From Zasmidium citrigriseum (Eukaryota; Ascomycota; Dothideomycetes; Mycosphaerellales; Mycosphaerellaceae): a stretch of DNA of 10,162 nt. The stretch lies in NCBI GenBank assembly GCA_002786025.1, contig NHNW01000145.1, positions 1-10,162 on the forward strand. The letters run 5' to 3'. This document shows, in pieces, positions 1 through 9,701 of the stretch. The notes under the pieces are model-generated. The model worked only from the letters and a program-made list of their open reading frames with translations. It did not search any database and was not told where the DNA came from. The translations under genes were made by a program, and so were the position numbers. The number at the start of each line of letters is the position of its first letter. Position 1 is the first letter of the stretch.

Positions 1-1
1 G

Positions 2-355
2 TACCGTAGTAGTAGTTACTAACTATTTATAGTATACCTTAACCTTAAAGTTAGCGACGACCCTTTAAAGCTATAGAAGCTAATCGAGTATCTATATCTA
101 TAGCTAGCTTAAGTCGCCTATAATATTCTCGCCGTACCTAGTACTAGCGTTACTATTAAGCGCCTATTTAGTATTACGCGGTATTAGAATTGCTTTAATC
201 GCCCGTATAACGGAACTAACTTCTCGGACTAGATAATAGCTTATATAGCTCTTAATAATAGTTAGCGTAAGATCGTTACTAAGATTAGGGACGATCTCTA
301 CTATAATCCTTTATTTAAAGGGGAAGAAGATACTATTTAAGAATATACCTTATAG
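2..355 (+). pseudogene. hAT-family transposase, C-terminal end (RIP-inactivated, 5' part outside window)
   Basis: Reading the frame that begins at base 2 and passing over TAA/TAG gives a tract typical of the hAT C-terminal dimerisation domain. It has a leucine/tryptophan-type stretch (DDPLKL-stop-KLIEYLYL, where the stop is likely a former Trp) followed at 122-172 by NILAVPSTSVTIKRLFS. In hAT transposases this block is the conserved 'DILAVPATSVPxERLFS' core used for dimerisation and catalysis. The following residues, with S-x-T-R and N-R-P, fit the usual 'ARD..xxRRNRL' continuation. The true stop cannot be fixed, because TAA at 338 and TAGs at 353 and 359 could each be real or RIP-made. The DDE catalytic part and any BED finger would lie left of base 1. 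All in-frame stops are TAA/TAG, as CpA/TpG-to-TpA mutation predicts. The family call rests on this one domain; I am fairly sure of it. Confidence 0.75.
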
Positions 356-849
356 CTATAGAAAGTTAAGATATTTCGAAGGCTAGTAACGAAGGCGATA
401 TTATCCTTAATATCGTTATCGCCTCTAACGTCGACGTCGAACTTATTATATCTACGAAGAAGTATAGGTAAGAGGCCTATTCGAGATCTATATTAAATCG
501 GTTAATAGAACGATTCGGCTTAAAATTAGGCTATATAGCCTATTGTAACTATACTATATTAGGCTATTTATATATATTAGAATTATCGTCGTCTAATTAG
601 ATATAGTAGTAGATATACTCGTATAAGTATTTAGGCGGGTTAGCTAAGTAGTTCCTACTACTCCTCTTCTATAGAAGGTTAATCTATTTAAAGACGCGCT
701 ATAGATACGCCTCTAAAAGGACATTTAGGTCTATTAAGCGTATACGAGTAGCTTATCTTTAAATAGATCTACCTTCTATAGGAGACGAACTCGTATACTA
801 GAGGTATCCGTTTAGATATTTAAGTACTTCTACTACTATATCTAATTAA
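352..849 (+). pseudogene. Unrecognised RIP-degraded reading frame downstream of the hAT end
   Basis: I do not recognise this protein. The frame (codons starting at bases such as 391) runs about 165 codons with only TAA/TAG interruptions, fewer than its neighbours. It contains well-mixed, protein-like sequence, for example EGDIILNIVIASNVDVELI near 391-447 and RRLIYLKTRYRYASKRTFRS near 673-735. Candidate starts are former ATGs now read as ATA at 343, 352 or 358; the last codons are uncertain (TAA at 847 or at 958). It overlaps the presumed end of the hAT frame by a few bases in a different phase, so it could be a separate small gene, a second exon, or a frameshifted extension of the hAT gene. 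An inverted repeat at 669-781 lies inside it. No motif I can name is visible; coding status is moderately supported by length and composition only. Confidence 0.45.
669..781. repeat. Inverted repeat with 26-bp arms (two mismatches)
   Basis: The arm at 669-694 (beginning CTATAGAAGG) is the reverse complement of 756-781 (ending CCTTCTATAG) except for two central bases. The loop is about 61 nt. A further GTATACGAGT/ACTCGTATAC pair (740-749 and 789-798) overlaps the structure. The repeat sits inside a putative reading frame, so it may be chance, a small MITE-like insertion, or a transposon end later read through. Confidence 0.6.
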
Positions 850-925
850 GACTTTCTTTTTAAACTACTACTACGTTACTACTACGGATCTCTTTTTAGC
901 CTCCTAGTATCCTACGTAGTAAAGG

Positions 926-1003
926 GATCCCTACGAGAAAAGGGATCCCTTTTTATATAAGGGAGCCCTTTTAACCTAAGGGATCCCTTTTCTCGTAGGG
1001 ATC
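926..1003. repeat. Perfect 26-bp inverted repeat (hairpin) built on GGGATCCC
   Basis: Bases 926-951 and 978-1003 are exact reverse complements, with a 26-nt loop. The self-complementary octamer GGGATCCC occurs at 924-931, 942-949 and 980-987, and a variant GGGAGCCC lies in the loop at 961-968. The structure lies in the gene-free stretch between the left frames and gene A. Perfect arms are notable in such heavily mutated DNA, although the arms contain no CpA/TpG that RIP could change. It could be a transposon terminus, a MITE remnant or a cruciform-forming element; nothing in it says which. Confidence 0.8.
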
Positions 1004-1015
1004 GGGAAATCCTAA

Positions 1016-1071
1016 ATCCTACCTTATCCTAGGGAATAGATATCTATATCCCTTCCCTACTAGGATAGGAT
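1016..1071. repeat. Imperfect inverted repeat around the palindrome ATAGATATCTAT
   Basis: The outer arms are at about 1016-1035 (ATCCTACCTTATCCTAGGGA) and 1054-1071 (TCCCTACTAGGATAGGAT). They match with a small gap and a few mismatches. The centre holds a perfect 12-bp palindrome at 1036-1047. It follows directly on the GGGATCCC hairpin and ends at the TATA-like sequence, so it may be promoter-proximal dyad symmetry or another element end. Confidence 0.5.
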
Positions 1072-1080
1072 ATATATAAA
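1071..1080 (+). promoter_or_regulatory. TATA-like box upstream of gene A
   Basis: TATATATAAA lies 71 bp before the inferred ATA (former ATG) start of gene A at 1151, a spacing compatible with a short 5' leader. TA-rich strings are common in RIP DNA, so the support is positional only. Confidence 0.35.
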
Positions 1081-1150
1081 CCTATAGTAATACCTAGAAA
1101 CTAGTACTTCTAAGAACTACTAGCGCCGAAAGAGACGAAAGAGTAGCGCT

Positions 1151-3760
1151 ATAGTAACTCGATACGAAGACTCTAAAGATATAGAGATAGCGAACGTACT
1201 AGTAGGTACTAATTAGGAGACTAATCCGTAGGAAGATAACGTAAATATAGAGATTAACGAACTTATTCTAGATAACGCGTAGCTAGGGGCCGCTTTTAAA
1301 TCTATATCCGAGTAAGATAGTATACTCTACGAGCTAGTCGTACTTAGACTATTATATCGTCTTATTCTCGAGGAAGATATAGGCGACTTATTACCCGAAT
1401 TAGATAGTATTAAGTATAGCTTAAGTATTATTAGCGCTAAATACGGCTATACGCCTAAGCTACCTACGAACTCGTCGCCTATTAAAGGAGTATAATATAT
1501 AAGCTAGTTCCGCTCTACTCTCTATAAGCGATAGGGGCCGAGTCTACTATAGTATCTCTAGCTTCTAGAGATTATAGAAAGCTTATAGCCTTTCGTAAGT
1601 ACTATAGAAACCTATACCTTTCGGCCCTATTAGTATTATCTTAAGAAGGTAGTAGCGACGCTTAGTCTTTTATTTCCGAGCTTATTATATATTAACGCTA
1701 AGGATCTTCGATAATAGCTAAGTAACGTCTATTTCGCGACTAAGCCTATAGCCTAGCTACTCTCGACTACGAATCCTTACCTTATACGGATATATCTAGA
1801 GTTCCTTAAGCTATTATCCTTAGATAATTACTTTATAAACTAAAATATTCCCTACTCTAGCGCCTACTTCGCGCTTAATCCTAAGAGAGCTAAGGCGATC
1901 TACGATTAGGACTATCCTACTATAGGGAACTATTATAGCTAGTACGGCTTTATCGTAACGGACCTATTTAGCTTTCTATAGTCCTATACTAATTATATTT
2001 CTAACGAGGTATTATTCTACTCCCGTTAGTATAATATACTACCTAGACTAGATTAGTTAACTAAACTTTTTAACTCTATGTATTCTATACTAGGATAGCT
2101 CTTACGCGCTAATCTAGAGGGTTACTAGAAGTTCGTCTATCTATTATAGAGTAAGAACTATAAGACGATCGTAGTACTAGTAAATCTCTACTTTACGTAG
2201 AATAGAATATCTTACCTCCTACTATTCTCTATTCCGTATAATCTTCCTATAGTTAAGAAGTTTAGCGAGGATTCGCTAACTAATATAGTAGTTTTTATTA
2301 ACTATAATACGAGACGACGTTAAGATAGTCTAGATACTCTACTCGCCGTATTTATTCCTAGATTCGATAAGAGCGCTTTATAATAGCTAATAGAGGATAT
2401 ACCTACTACTAGAAGGCGTTATAACGATATTAAGTAAGAAGGATTAGTACGAGATTAGCTTTTTTCGTAATATTAATTACGAGTCGTACGTAGAGAAATT
2501 AGTAATACTACCTTTATCTTACTATATATACCTCGCGGGAACCTTTAGCGCTCCCTATACTCCTTATAGGTTCGTATTCTAGTCTAGTATACGCCTATTA
2601 ACGACGAGTAGCGAGTACTTAGAGTCTATATCGATAGCCTCTAATCTTCTATCTACTAGTAAGTAACGCCCCTAGTTATATCGAATAGTTATACGTAGCT
2701 TTACCTACTACTATCGTATATACCCTCTCTTATACCTATAAATCTCCTCTACCGTAAACTTTATCTATTAAGTTATATAATCCTAGAGAGTAGACTATAG
2801 GAAGATCCTCGAGTTATTACTACGCTTAACTAGCTATTCTCGCTTAATAAGCGCGAGCGCGATACTATTATTTAAGAGATCTAGGTAGCGAATATTAAAG
2901 TATATATAGACTCTATACGCGAGCTAGAATATTTAATCGTATAGACGCCTTAATAGTAGTATATACGAAAGGGCGATCGCGTACTAGTCTAGAGATATAA
3001 ACTTACTATCGATCCTAGCTAGCCTTTTAATCTTTTAGTACCTCCCCTAGTACTCTAGTATAGCTTTATAATAATACGATCTATAGTAGGTAATAATACC
3101 CGATTAACTAGTCTCGTAGTTCTAACTACCTAGTTTAATATATACCTAGATAGTAATATTATATAGCGTAATTCGTTCGAAAGAAAGCTAAACAATTTAC
3201 TCGTATAAAATAATAGCGTTAGAGATCTCGAGGACTAGGAAGTAATAACCTTTCTATAAAAAGAAGTTAGAGCGATTACGCTAGACGATAGTATAGCTAG
3301 TCTAATATAGGACATTAACGATATTTTTAACGATATTAATAATCTAGTTAGCTATTAGGGATCTATTTATACTACGAAGGCCGTTCGACGTCTACGAAGC
3401 TATTCGAAGGCAATACTAGGTCTAGATACTTACTCTACTAAGTCTATACTAGGTTCTCCTCTCTTATCTATACCTTTAGATATCTAAGTAAGAGGGGAGA
3501 CGTTAAGATAAGCGGAGGATATTTTAGACGAGCGGTAGAGATAAGAATATAATACTTAGTTATACGAGGTTACTACTACTTTATAGTCTCTAGGCCCCTT
3601 AAAAGTTAATACTTCGTAGTTTTAATATCTATAACTAGTAGTTAGATATCGTACTAATTACGTAAATATTATTTCCGGTTTCTCGCGTCTAGTCGTAAGA
3701 CTACTAAGTTAAACGACTATAGTAATATTTACTAGATTTATACCTATACGCTCTAATTAA
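1151..3760 (+). pseudogene. Gene A: long unrecognised RIP-inactivated frame (~870 codons)
   Basis: I cannot assign this protein to a family. From a former ATG (ATA at 1151), one frame runs to TAA at 3758-3760 (or TAG at 3785) without a visible indel. It is broken by roughly 65 in-frame TAA/TAG and no TGA, exactly what CAA/CAG/TGG-to-TAR mutation predicts. The N-terminus is acidic (residues about 4-45, rich in E, D and N). The middle is rich in Leu, Ile and aromatic residues, with several Trp/Gln positions lost to stops. A basic patch (N-T-R-R-R) lies near 2310-2320, and the C-terminal third looks helical and charged (for example NDIFNDINNL near 3316-3345). I see no reverse transcriptase, integrase, helicase Walker or zinc-knuckle motif. 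It converges on gene B and has a TATA-like box upstream. Its maintenance as one clean frame suggests it was a working gene when RIP struck. Confidence 0.65.
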
Positions 3761-3862
3761 TTAGCGTATATATTATATAACGTATAGATACTCTAGCGAA
3801 TTAGTAATATAAGTTTAGGAGGGATAAGTAACTATTAAAGGTAATAATATCTATACTTATAA

Positions 3863-3895
3863 GTACTAATAATTAATACAATAATTATTAAGTAC
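3863..3895. repeat. AT-rich hairpin between the convergent genes A and B
   Basis: GTACTAATAATTA (3863-3875) pairs with TAATTATTAAGTAC (3882-3895) with one bulged base and a 6-nt loop. It lies in the ~180-bp gap between the 3' ends of genes A and B. It may mark a shared 3' end or simply reflect AT-rich sequence. The remainder of this gap shows nothing else recognisable. Confidence 0.5.
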
Positions 3896-3941
3896 GAGAA
3901 TAGAATATAAAGATCCGAACTATTAAAATTAAAAAATTAGT

Positions 3942-5729
3942 CTACTTCTTTAAACCTTTTCCCTTCTTCTTCTAACCCCTTCCCCCTTTCGAAGACGAGC
4001 CTAACGCTATAGTAGTACTATTATTACTCTCTTCGATAGTCGTACTATCCTACTCCTTTACTATACGCCGCGTAACGATATATATTAAGGCTACTATAGG
4101 CTCTCTTTAGGCCCTTTTACGAAGTAGAGAAGTAGCGGTAGGCGATAGTAGAGGATCGTTACTATTTAATATCTTCTCCTACTTAATAAGTATTAGTATA
4201 TTCTTAGCGTCTATACCCGAAGAGCCCTCTACTATACTACTACTAGGGTTCTAGTTATTAGTAGAACTAACGCCTACTAGTATAGAATTAATTAGTACTA
4301 GTCTATTTCGTTAGCGACCTTATTACTTAAGCCGTTAATACTCTACTATAGCTAGTACGGTATCGCGGGCCTAAAAAAGCGTATCTAGGCTTTCGAGGCT
4401 ACTAGTACTTACGTTAGAGAGAGTCTCCGACTTAATAAGGGTTATATAAGGCGAGATACTATTACTAAGACCGTTATTACTACTATCGAAGACCCCGTTA
4501 TTAAGCACTTCTTATATAAACTAAGTCGTTAAGCGCTCTTAATTATTAGCGAGTCTCTTTATTATTAATTAAGTTAGGGACGTTAAGTTAATATAGTTCT
4601 CCGCGTCGATAGGGATAGTAAACTTTACCTTAGGCTTACTACTAGGTTTATTAGCCTCGACTATATATACCTTCGTTAAGATAGGTATCTTTACGGACGG
4701 GCTAGTAGGCGTTTTATTAAGCTTAGAAGCTAGGCTAGCTTCGTTATTAGTCGAGCCTAGGACTCCCTCGAGTAATACTCTACTCTATAATAGTTTAAAG
4801 ACTTAATACTTCTAAGGAGTATTATCTTTAGTCTTATTAAAGTTATAAAGGGAGTAGTTATCTAGTATCTAGATTACGATCTTAAATTTATACTCTATAG
4901 CGCCTTATCGACGCCTCCGAAATACTAATAGTCGCTTATAAAGGTCGCCGTCGTCCTACGAAGCTAGTATTATAGTCTATAGTACCTCGTTATCCTAGAA
5001 ATTATTATAGAAGAAGTATATATAAAAGCCTTCGACTTTATCTTCTAGAGGATAGAACTACGTACTACGGCCTACTTACTATAGTATATAGTCGACGAGC
5101 GAAGAGCGTATTTTAACGAAACTAGTACTAAAGAAGGTATCTAGGACCCTATAGATCTCCTTCGTAGGTCGCTATATATATTATCTACTACGGTTAACCT
5201 TAACCTCTTAGAGATATACGATAATTAGTCCCCTAATCGTAAACTCCCCCTAGCTTCTATTCTATCCGCCTCTCCTCGTAGGCGTTTAATTTAGAGATAG
5301 CCTAGGCGTTAGTACGATAGGGGGCTTACGAAAGCTAATAGGCCTTCTACTAGCCGTTCTATTATCTATTAAATATTAGAGACGTCTAGGTATAATATAG
5401 AGGGACTAACTTAGGATTACTTACTATTAATAACGACGAAAGCCGCTCTACTAGTACCCTTTAGTAACGTTAGGTAAGGACGAGAACGATACGAATCTAG
5501 AGCGAGGTATATTAGATAGACTAGCTATAGGCTTAACGTTTACTCCTAACGCTAGTAGCGCTAAGGAAGCGTCTACTTCCGTCGCTAACGCTACCCCTAG
5601 CTTTAGATTTAGATTAAAGTAGTTAGGATAGAATCTAGCCGAAGAGTAATCTACTATATAGTTATAGCTAGTCTCTAGATAAAATATCGTCTAGATAGCG
5701 GTATTAGGGCCTTAATTAGAGGGAGGTAT
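3942..5729 (-). pseudogene. Gene B: unrecognised RIP-inactivated frame (~596 codons), convergent with gene A
   Basis: I do not recognise this protein. On the minus strand a single frame runs from a former ATG (ATA at 5729-5727, giving a Pro/Ser/Asn-rich start) to TAG at 3944-3942, interrupted only by TAA/TAG. The frame stays open further upstream to about 5990, so the start is a choice. An Arg-rich segment (T-R-R-G-G) is near residue 151. A mixed alpha/beta-looking block spans about residues 165-300 and includes a run of four Arg near residue 271 (4919-4908). Residues ~330-560 are Ser/Asn/Thr-rich and probably disordered. The tail is strongly basic (Lys/Gly-rich, last ~20 codons, 4005-3945). 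The Arg and Lys patches could suggest nucleic-acid binding, which is inference. No transposase, polymerase or protease motif is visible. It faces gene A tail to tail. Confidence 0.6.
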
Positions 5730-5829
5730 CGTTCGGTAGATAAGGACTTAGAGAACTTCGAAATAGAGGATATTAGGACGAAAGATATTTCGTCTAGAAA
5801 ACCTAAAAGGCGAGCGTAGTTAAGGATAC

Positions 5830-5919
5830 CGAGTAGGCTAAGCGGGCTAAGGTAGTTCGAGAAGCGCGAAGATATACGTAAGGCGCGGCGTTAACGCGCT
5901 AAGTAGCTTAGCCTACTCG
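5830..5919. repeat. 14-bp perfect inverted repeat, long loop
   Basis: CGAGTAGGCTAAGC (5830-5843) is the exact reverse complement of 5906-5919. The intervening DNA includes the 10-bp palindrome GCGTTAACGC at 5888-5897. It lies between the start of gene B and the Plavaka element and may belong to the left end of the latter. Confidence 0.6.
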
Positions 5920-5926
5920 TAGTCCT

Positions 5927-5994
5927 TACGCCGCTCGATATAATTACGCCGCGGTATACGTATATATTTACGCCGCCTAATACGTATACGCCGC
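5927..5994. repeat. Four direct copies of TACGCCGC
   Basis: The octamer occurs at 5927-5934, 5945-5952, 5969-5976 and 5987-5994, with start-to-start spacings of 18, 24 and 18 bp. The first and last copies extend to TACGCCGCTCGA. Regularly spaced short direct repeats just inside an element end are typical of transposase-binding sub-terminal repeats in CACTA-like transposons. That role is inferred from position next to the Plavaka transposase 3' end. Confidence 0.7.
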
Positions 5995-6053
5995 TCGAAA
6001 CCGATATCGAAGCGCTTCTATAGAGCGATACATAGTTACGATCTAGATTAGCG

Positions 6054-9000
6054 TTACGAGTGTACGTCTACTACCGCCTAAGCGACCTCCGCCTCCTACT
6101 CTACGTTCTATAATATATTATAAGTCTCGAAGTCGGCCGTATTGTTAATAAACTTGTCTCTATCCGGCTCGGCTTTATCGACTAGTACTATATAGATAGT
6201 ATAAGTAATATACGAGAGTTTATATATCCGTCTACCTTATAAGAGGCCGTATACTAGTACTAATAGTATACGCTTAATTACTATTATACTATGTGTCTTA
6301 TCTACCGAGCTATCCTTCTCCTTTAGCCGGTATAGTTTAACGAATACCCTAGTATATTCTAGTATAGGAGCGCGACTAGTAAACTAGGTATTGTCCTTAT
6401 CCTTCTCGGTACCTATACCTTCGCTATTAACGCTTAACGCTCGGTCCTCTACTATAACGATTAGTTTTGCTTAGGCGGGTAGTATACCCTTAAACGGTAT
6501 ATCTTTAGCCGTGTCGTCTATACTAGTAGTATACTCTTATACCTATATCTAGTCGTGTCTCTCGTAGCCTTAAACTCCCTACTATAAACGTATATATCGG
6601 ACGAAGTCTTACTCTACCGCGTCCGGATTAGATCGAGATTTACCTATCCTTTTCTAATACCTCGCGGATAAATAGAACTTTAAACGGAGTAGTAGTACCT
6701 ATTCGTCGTCTTCTACGATCTTATCTAGATTAGGCCGTCTATACTCGCCTTCGGCTAACGCTATTACTAGAGGAGGTAGCCGATTCTCGCGTACGAACGT
6801 AGCTATTACTCTACGGAAATATCGGCCTTTAGTCTTACCGAGTATCGATTCTACCTCCGCGACTATTCTTTAGTAGTCGTTATTAATAGGGAGGCCTATG
6901 TTTAACGTCTTCCTCGGCTATCCGAACGTACTAGGGATATCTACCGCTTAAGTCGGTCTATTAGGTATTAATAAACGTTCTAGCTCTTTAGTCCGAGTTA
7001 GCCTTCGAAAGAGTAGAGTATCGTCGAAGCGGGTCTAAAGGTTTATCCTACGCTTCTCGGCGTCTATAATCTAGTCCTCCTAACTATTCTTCTTATTAGT
7101 AAGCTTAAAGGCATTCTTAATACATTTAACGTAGTTATACTCGAATAATCTAGTCTCTTACCTAGTAGTACCGCCGAATCGTCGGATTATCTCTAGATAG
7201 TATATTATAGTATACTACTTAGGGAAATTAAAGTGTCCTTCCCCTTCCTCTTCTCTATTACTATATCGTAGTCGGAAGCGTGAAAACGTGTCCTAAAGCT
7301 CGTTTATTCGGAACAACGCTAGGTCTATATATCGTAGGGTGTTATTATCGTAGCTTAGGTATATAGCTAATAAGATAAAGTCTACTATAGCCCGTACAAA
7401 ATTCAAGGCTAGTATCTAATTAGCCTCTATTAATAGCGGCGTAAATACTAGTAACATCTATCGTAGTAGGCTCTTCTATTCTTTACCCGTCTACTATTTA
7501 ACCTCGGAGAAATAGCGGAAGACCTTAGTATTAGGGTATAGCGGTATAGATATAAACCGTTAGTCGATAATATCGGTAATCGCCTCTATAGGTACGGCGG
7601 CCTTACCTCTTTTTATACTCTAGCCTAGGTTATAGGCTATCTAGCGCTTAACCCTTTTAGTAGTACGTTTCCGTATCTGTTCCGTTAAAAGCTTCGTCGT
7701 CCAAGTTAAGGTGTAATAAAGTACTCCCTTTAGTAGCTAGTATAGGATATTAACGATAAGCGTTTTATAGATATTTACCTTAGGGTATCCCTACGCGAAG
7801 TTTTCTATATCGTAGACGTCCTATACTAGATCGTCCTTATCGTCCGACTCGTGTAAGGCCTTACTTTTCCTCTTCTTGCTTTAGTCGCCTTTACTAGCCC
7901 CGGACTAGCGGTACCGTTACTTCCTCTACTAGCGCTTAGTATTATTATACGTATGCTATTTAGCTATAATTTCGAGGTTCTCGCGCTAGTTAGGGTAGAT
8001 AAGACATAGCGGATAGTAGTTTCGAGAGTTAACGTATACTATCTTAACCTACTCCTCGTAATTAATCGATATCGCTACTATAATAGGGAAGTATCGCCGT
8101 ATATAGCCGTCCGTATACTTAATATCTACTCCGTCTCTATATCTAAGTTAGCGGATAGGGTCGAACAATTAGTTTATATAGTCGTATAGTGCCTAGAGTC
8201 GGGTAACGAGGTCCCTATCCTTAATAACTAGTAGCTAGGCTAAGAGTATACTAGCCGGGCGGTTGTTTAAGTACCGTACGTCTTCCGGAAGGTTACTAAT
8301 CGTTATATATACTAGATACGAAGTAAGGTTTCCCTAGTAATTCGTTACCTACGTCTTATTACTTATAATAATAATTAGTACGATCGTTACGCTATCTATG
8401 CCGAGCGAATCTTATGTCTACTACTACTAGTCTATAGACGCTATCTTACCGTAGATCTAGCTCCTAGGTTCTTATTTTGTTATTATCTAGTATAGGGCGT
8501 ATATTAGGTCGTCTTTAAATCCGTTATAGCCTATAAGGAAACGAACTCCGTCTAGCGGCGAACGAAACCTAAATAGATACCTTATTACTCTATTAGTACT
8601 ACGTCCTATAGCTACTAATATCTTACCTCTCTACTACTAGCCTAATCGCCCTAATAAAGAGCTACCTATCTACTCTATCTTGTCCTTAAGCTCGATTAGA
8701 TTCCGCTAGCTTAGTAGTTCGTAAAGAGGCTTAAGTACTAGATTTATAAGGAGGCGAGTAATTGCTTTAGCTAATACCTTCTCTTCTAGTAGCTATCTTG
8801 CGAAAGAAGAGTCGAATAGGGAGTTAAATATACCTATTTCGTCTAACAATCGTCTAGTATATACGGTATTTCTATATCGGAGTATTAGTCGTCGCCGTTA
8901 CTATAATAATATCTAACGTACGAGTAAAGCTACGTTCCTACCTTCTTTCTAGTACTCTCTTTAAATATTATAATATTATAGTTATCTAGATTACTTGCTA

Positions 9001-9568
9001 TAGAGAGCCGTCTACGGCCTATACGAATCGAGCTACTAAAGTAGACAGATTCGCTATTATCGTCGGTCGTATCGCCCGTATCTATACTATCTTAGACGTT
9101 ATAGAGTCTCGTAGTACTAGAGACTCTACTTTCTACCTCTCTACCCTATAAGTTGTCGTTAACCCTAGTATAGGTATTAAATAGCCCTTATAGTAGTAGT
9201 ATCTTATCGTTATCCTCTTCCGCGTTATACGGCACCTAATCTAGAAGTTCTAACTCTTCTTGTTTATCGTCTTCTTTAGCGTTAAACGGTATCTATTCTA
9301 GAACTTCCAACCCTTCCTATCCGTAATCCTCTTCTCTAACTTACGGCCGGGCCTAGGCTAGTATATCTACGTTAAGTATTAGACTATCTACTAGGTCGTC
9401 GACATAGATTATACGTTCTAGGTCGTTAGTAGCGCCGTAGGTTTATAGGTGTCTCTATACGCCCTCTAGGCGATAGAAATACTTCCCGTACGCCTAGTAT
9501 ATCGTATAGAGGTAGCCTATATACGGAGGGTTTTAATCTAAAGTCGAGAGCGATAGTATATTATATAT
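6054..9568 (-). pseudogene. Plavaka transposase (KDZ/CACTA-related), RIP-inactivated, nearly full length
   Basis: The frame reads from a former ATG (ATA at 9568 or 9559) to near TAA 6056-6054, with dozens of TAA/TAG. N-terminal C2H2 finger (9499-9437): C-X2-C-X12-H-X3-H spacing, both Cys and the last His now Tyr, first His (CAC, 9451) intact. An acidic region with a repeated W-I/V-P-F/Y-N-A-EED unit follows (about 9300-9200). The second frame carries Plavaka landmarks in order: SPLDGVRFLIGYNGFKDD (8560-8507); SNKTQVTNY (from 8363), matching 'SDKTxLTxF'; TDGYIRRYFPIIVAI (from 8114); a NILY-stop-LLKGVL block (from 7751), matching 'DLLHQLxKGV'; and GHFNFPK (near 7235), matching 'EHFNIPK'. The catalytic-type Asp at 8360 and the Asp at 7751 are Asn, as TpG-to-TpA would give. 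A phase change at ~8,840-8,960 implies an intron or one indel. The family acts by DDE cut-and-paste transposition. Confidence 0.85.
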
Positions 9569-9633
9569 ACTAGTATAATACTATATAAGCGTTATTAATA
9601 GAGGGCACGCGTTATCGCTAAGCCCCTACTCCT

Positions 9634-9701
9634 ATAGCGTTAACGGCGCGTTAAGCTTTAACGCGCTACTATACGTACACCTAGCGCGCCGTTAACGCTA
9701 T
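9634..9701. repeat. Perfect 17-bp inverted repeat with a nested palindrome
   Basis: ATAGCGTTAACGGCGCG (9634-9650) is the exact reverse complement of 9685-9701. Overlapping its inner edge, GCGCGTTAA (9646-9654) pairs with TTAACGCGC (9658-9666) around a 3-nt loop. It lies just upstream of the Plavaka transposase start and shares the CGTTAACG core with 5889-5896 at the opposite side, which suggests sub-terminal transposase-binding DNA or a 5' regulatory region. Confidence 0.75.

Larger units (their letters stand above)
5887..9701 (-). mobile_element. Plavaka-type DNA transposon remnant (boundaries approximate)
   Basis: The element is defined by its transposase (about 6054-9568, minus) and by flanking short repeats. 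CGTTAACG occurs at 5889-5896 on one side and at 9638-9645 and 9690-9697 on the other, with extra GC-rich palindromes near each. Within it CpA/TpG survive at roughly 12 per kb by eye, against fewer than 2 per kb on its left, so it has had a different mutational history. I could not identify exact terminal inverted repeats or a target-site duplication, so the limits given are those of the shared motif and may be off by 100 bp or more. Confidence 0.5.

Noticed and set aside
1151..5729. LTR or LINE retrotransposon (gag/pol) for genes A and B
   Set aside because: I looked for the YxDD reverse transcriptase box, protease and integrase motifs and CCHC knuckles (allowing Cys/His to Tyr) and saw none. 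The convergent orientation also does not fit gag-pol.
1151..5729. Genes A and B as accessory genes of the adjacent Plavaka element
   Set aside because: Their RIP level is much higher than that of the transposase, and the short repeats that may mark the element's left end lie between B and the transposase. Not excluded, but not supported.
5881..6000. CRISPR-like array from the TACGCCGC repeats
   Set aside because: The repeats are only 8 bp, spacing is 18-24 bp start to start, and the context is a fungal transposon.
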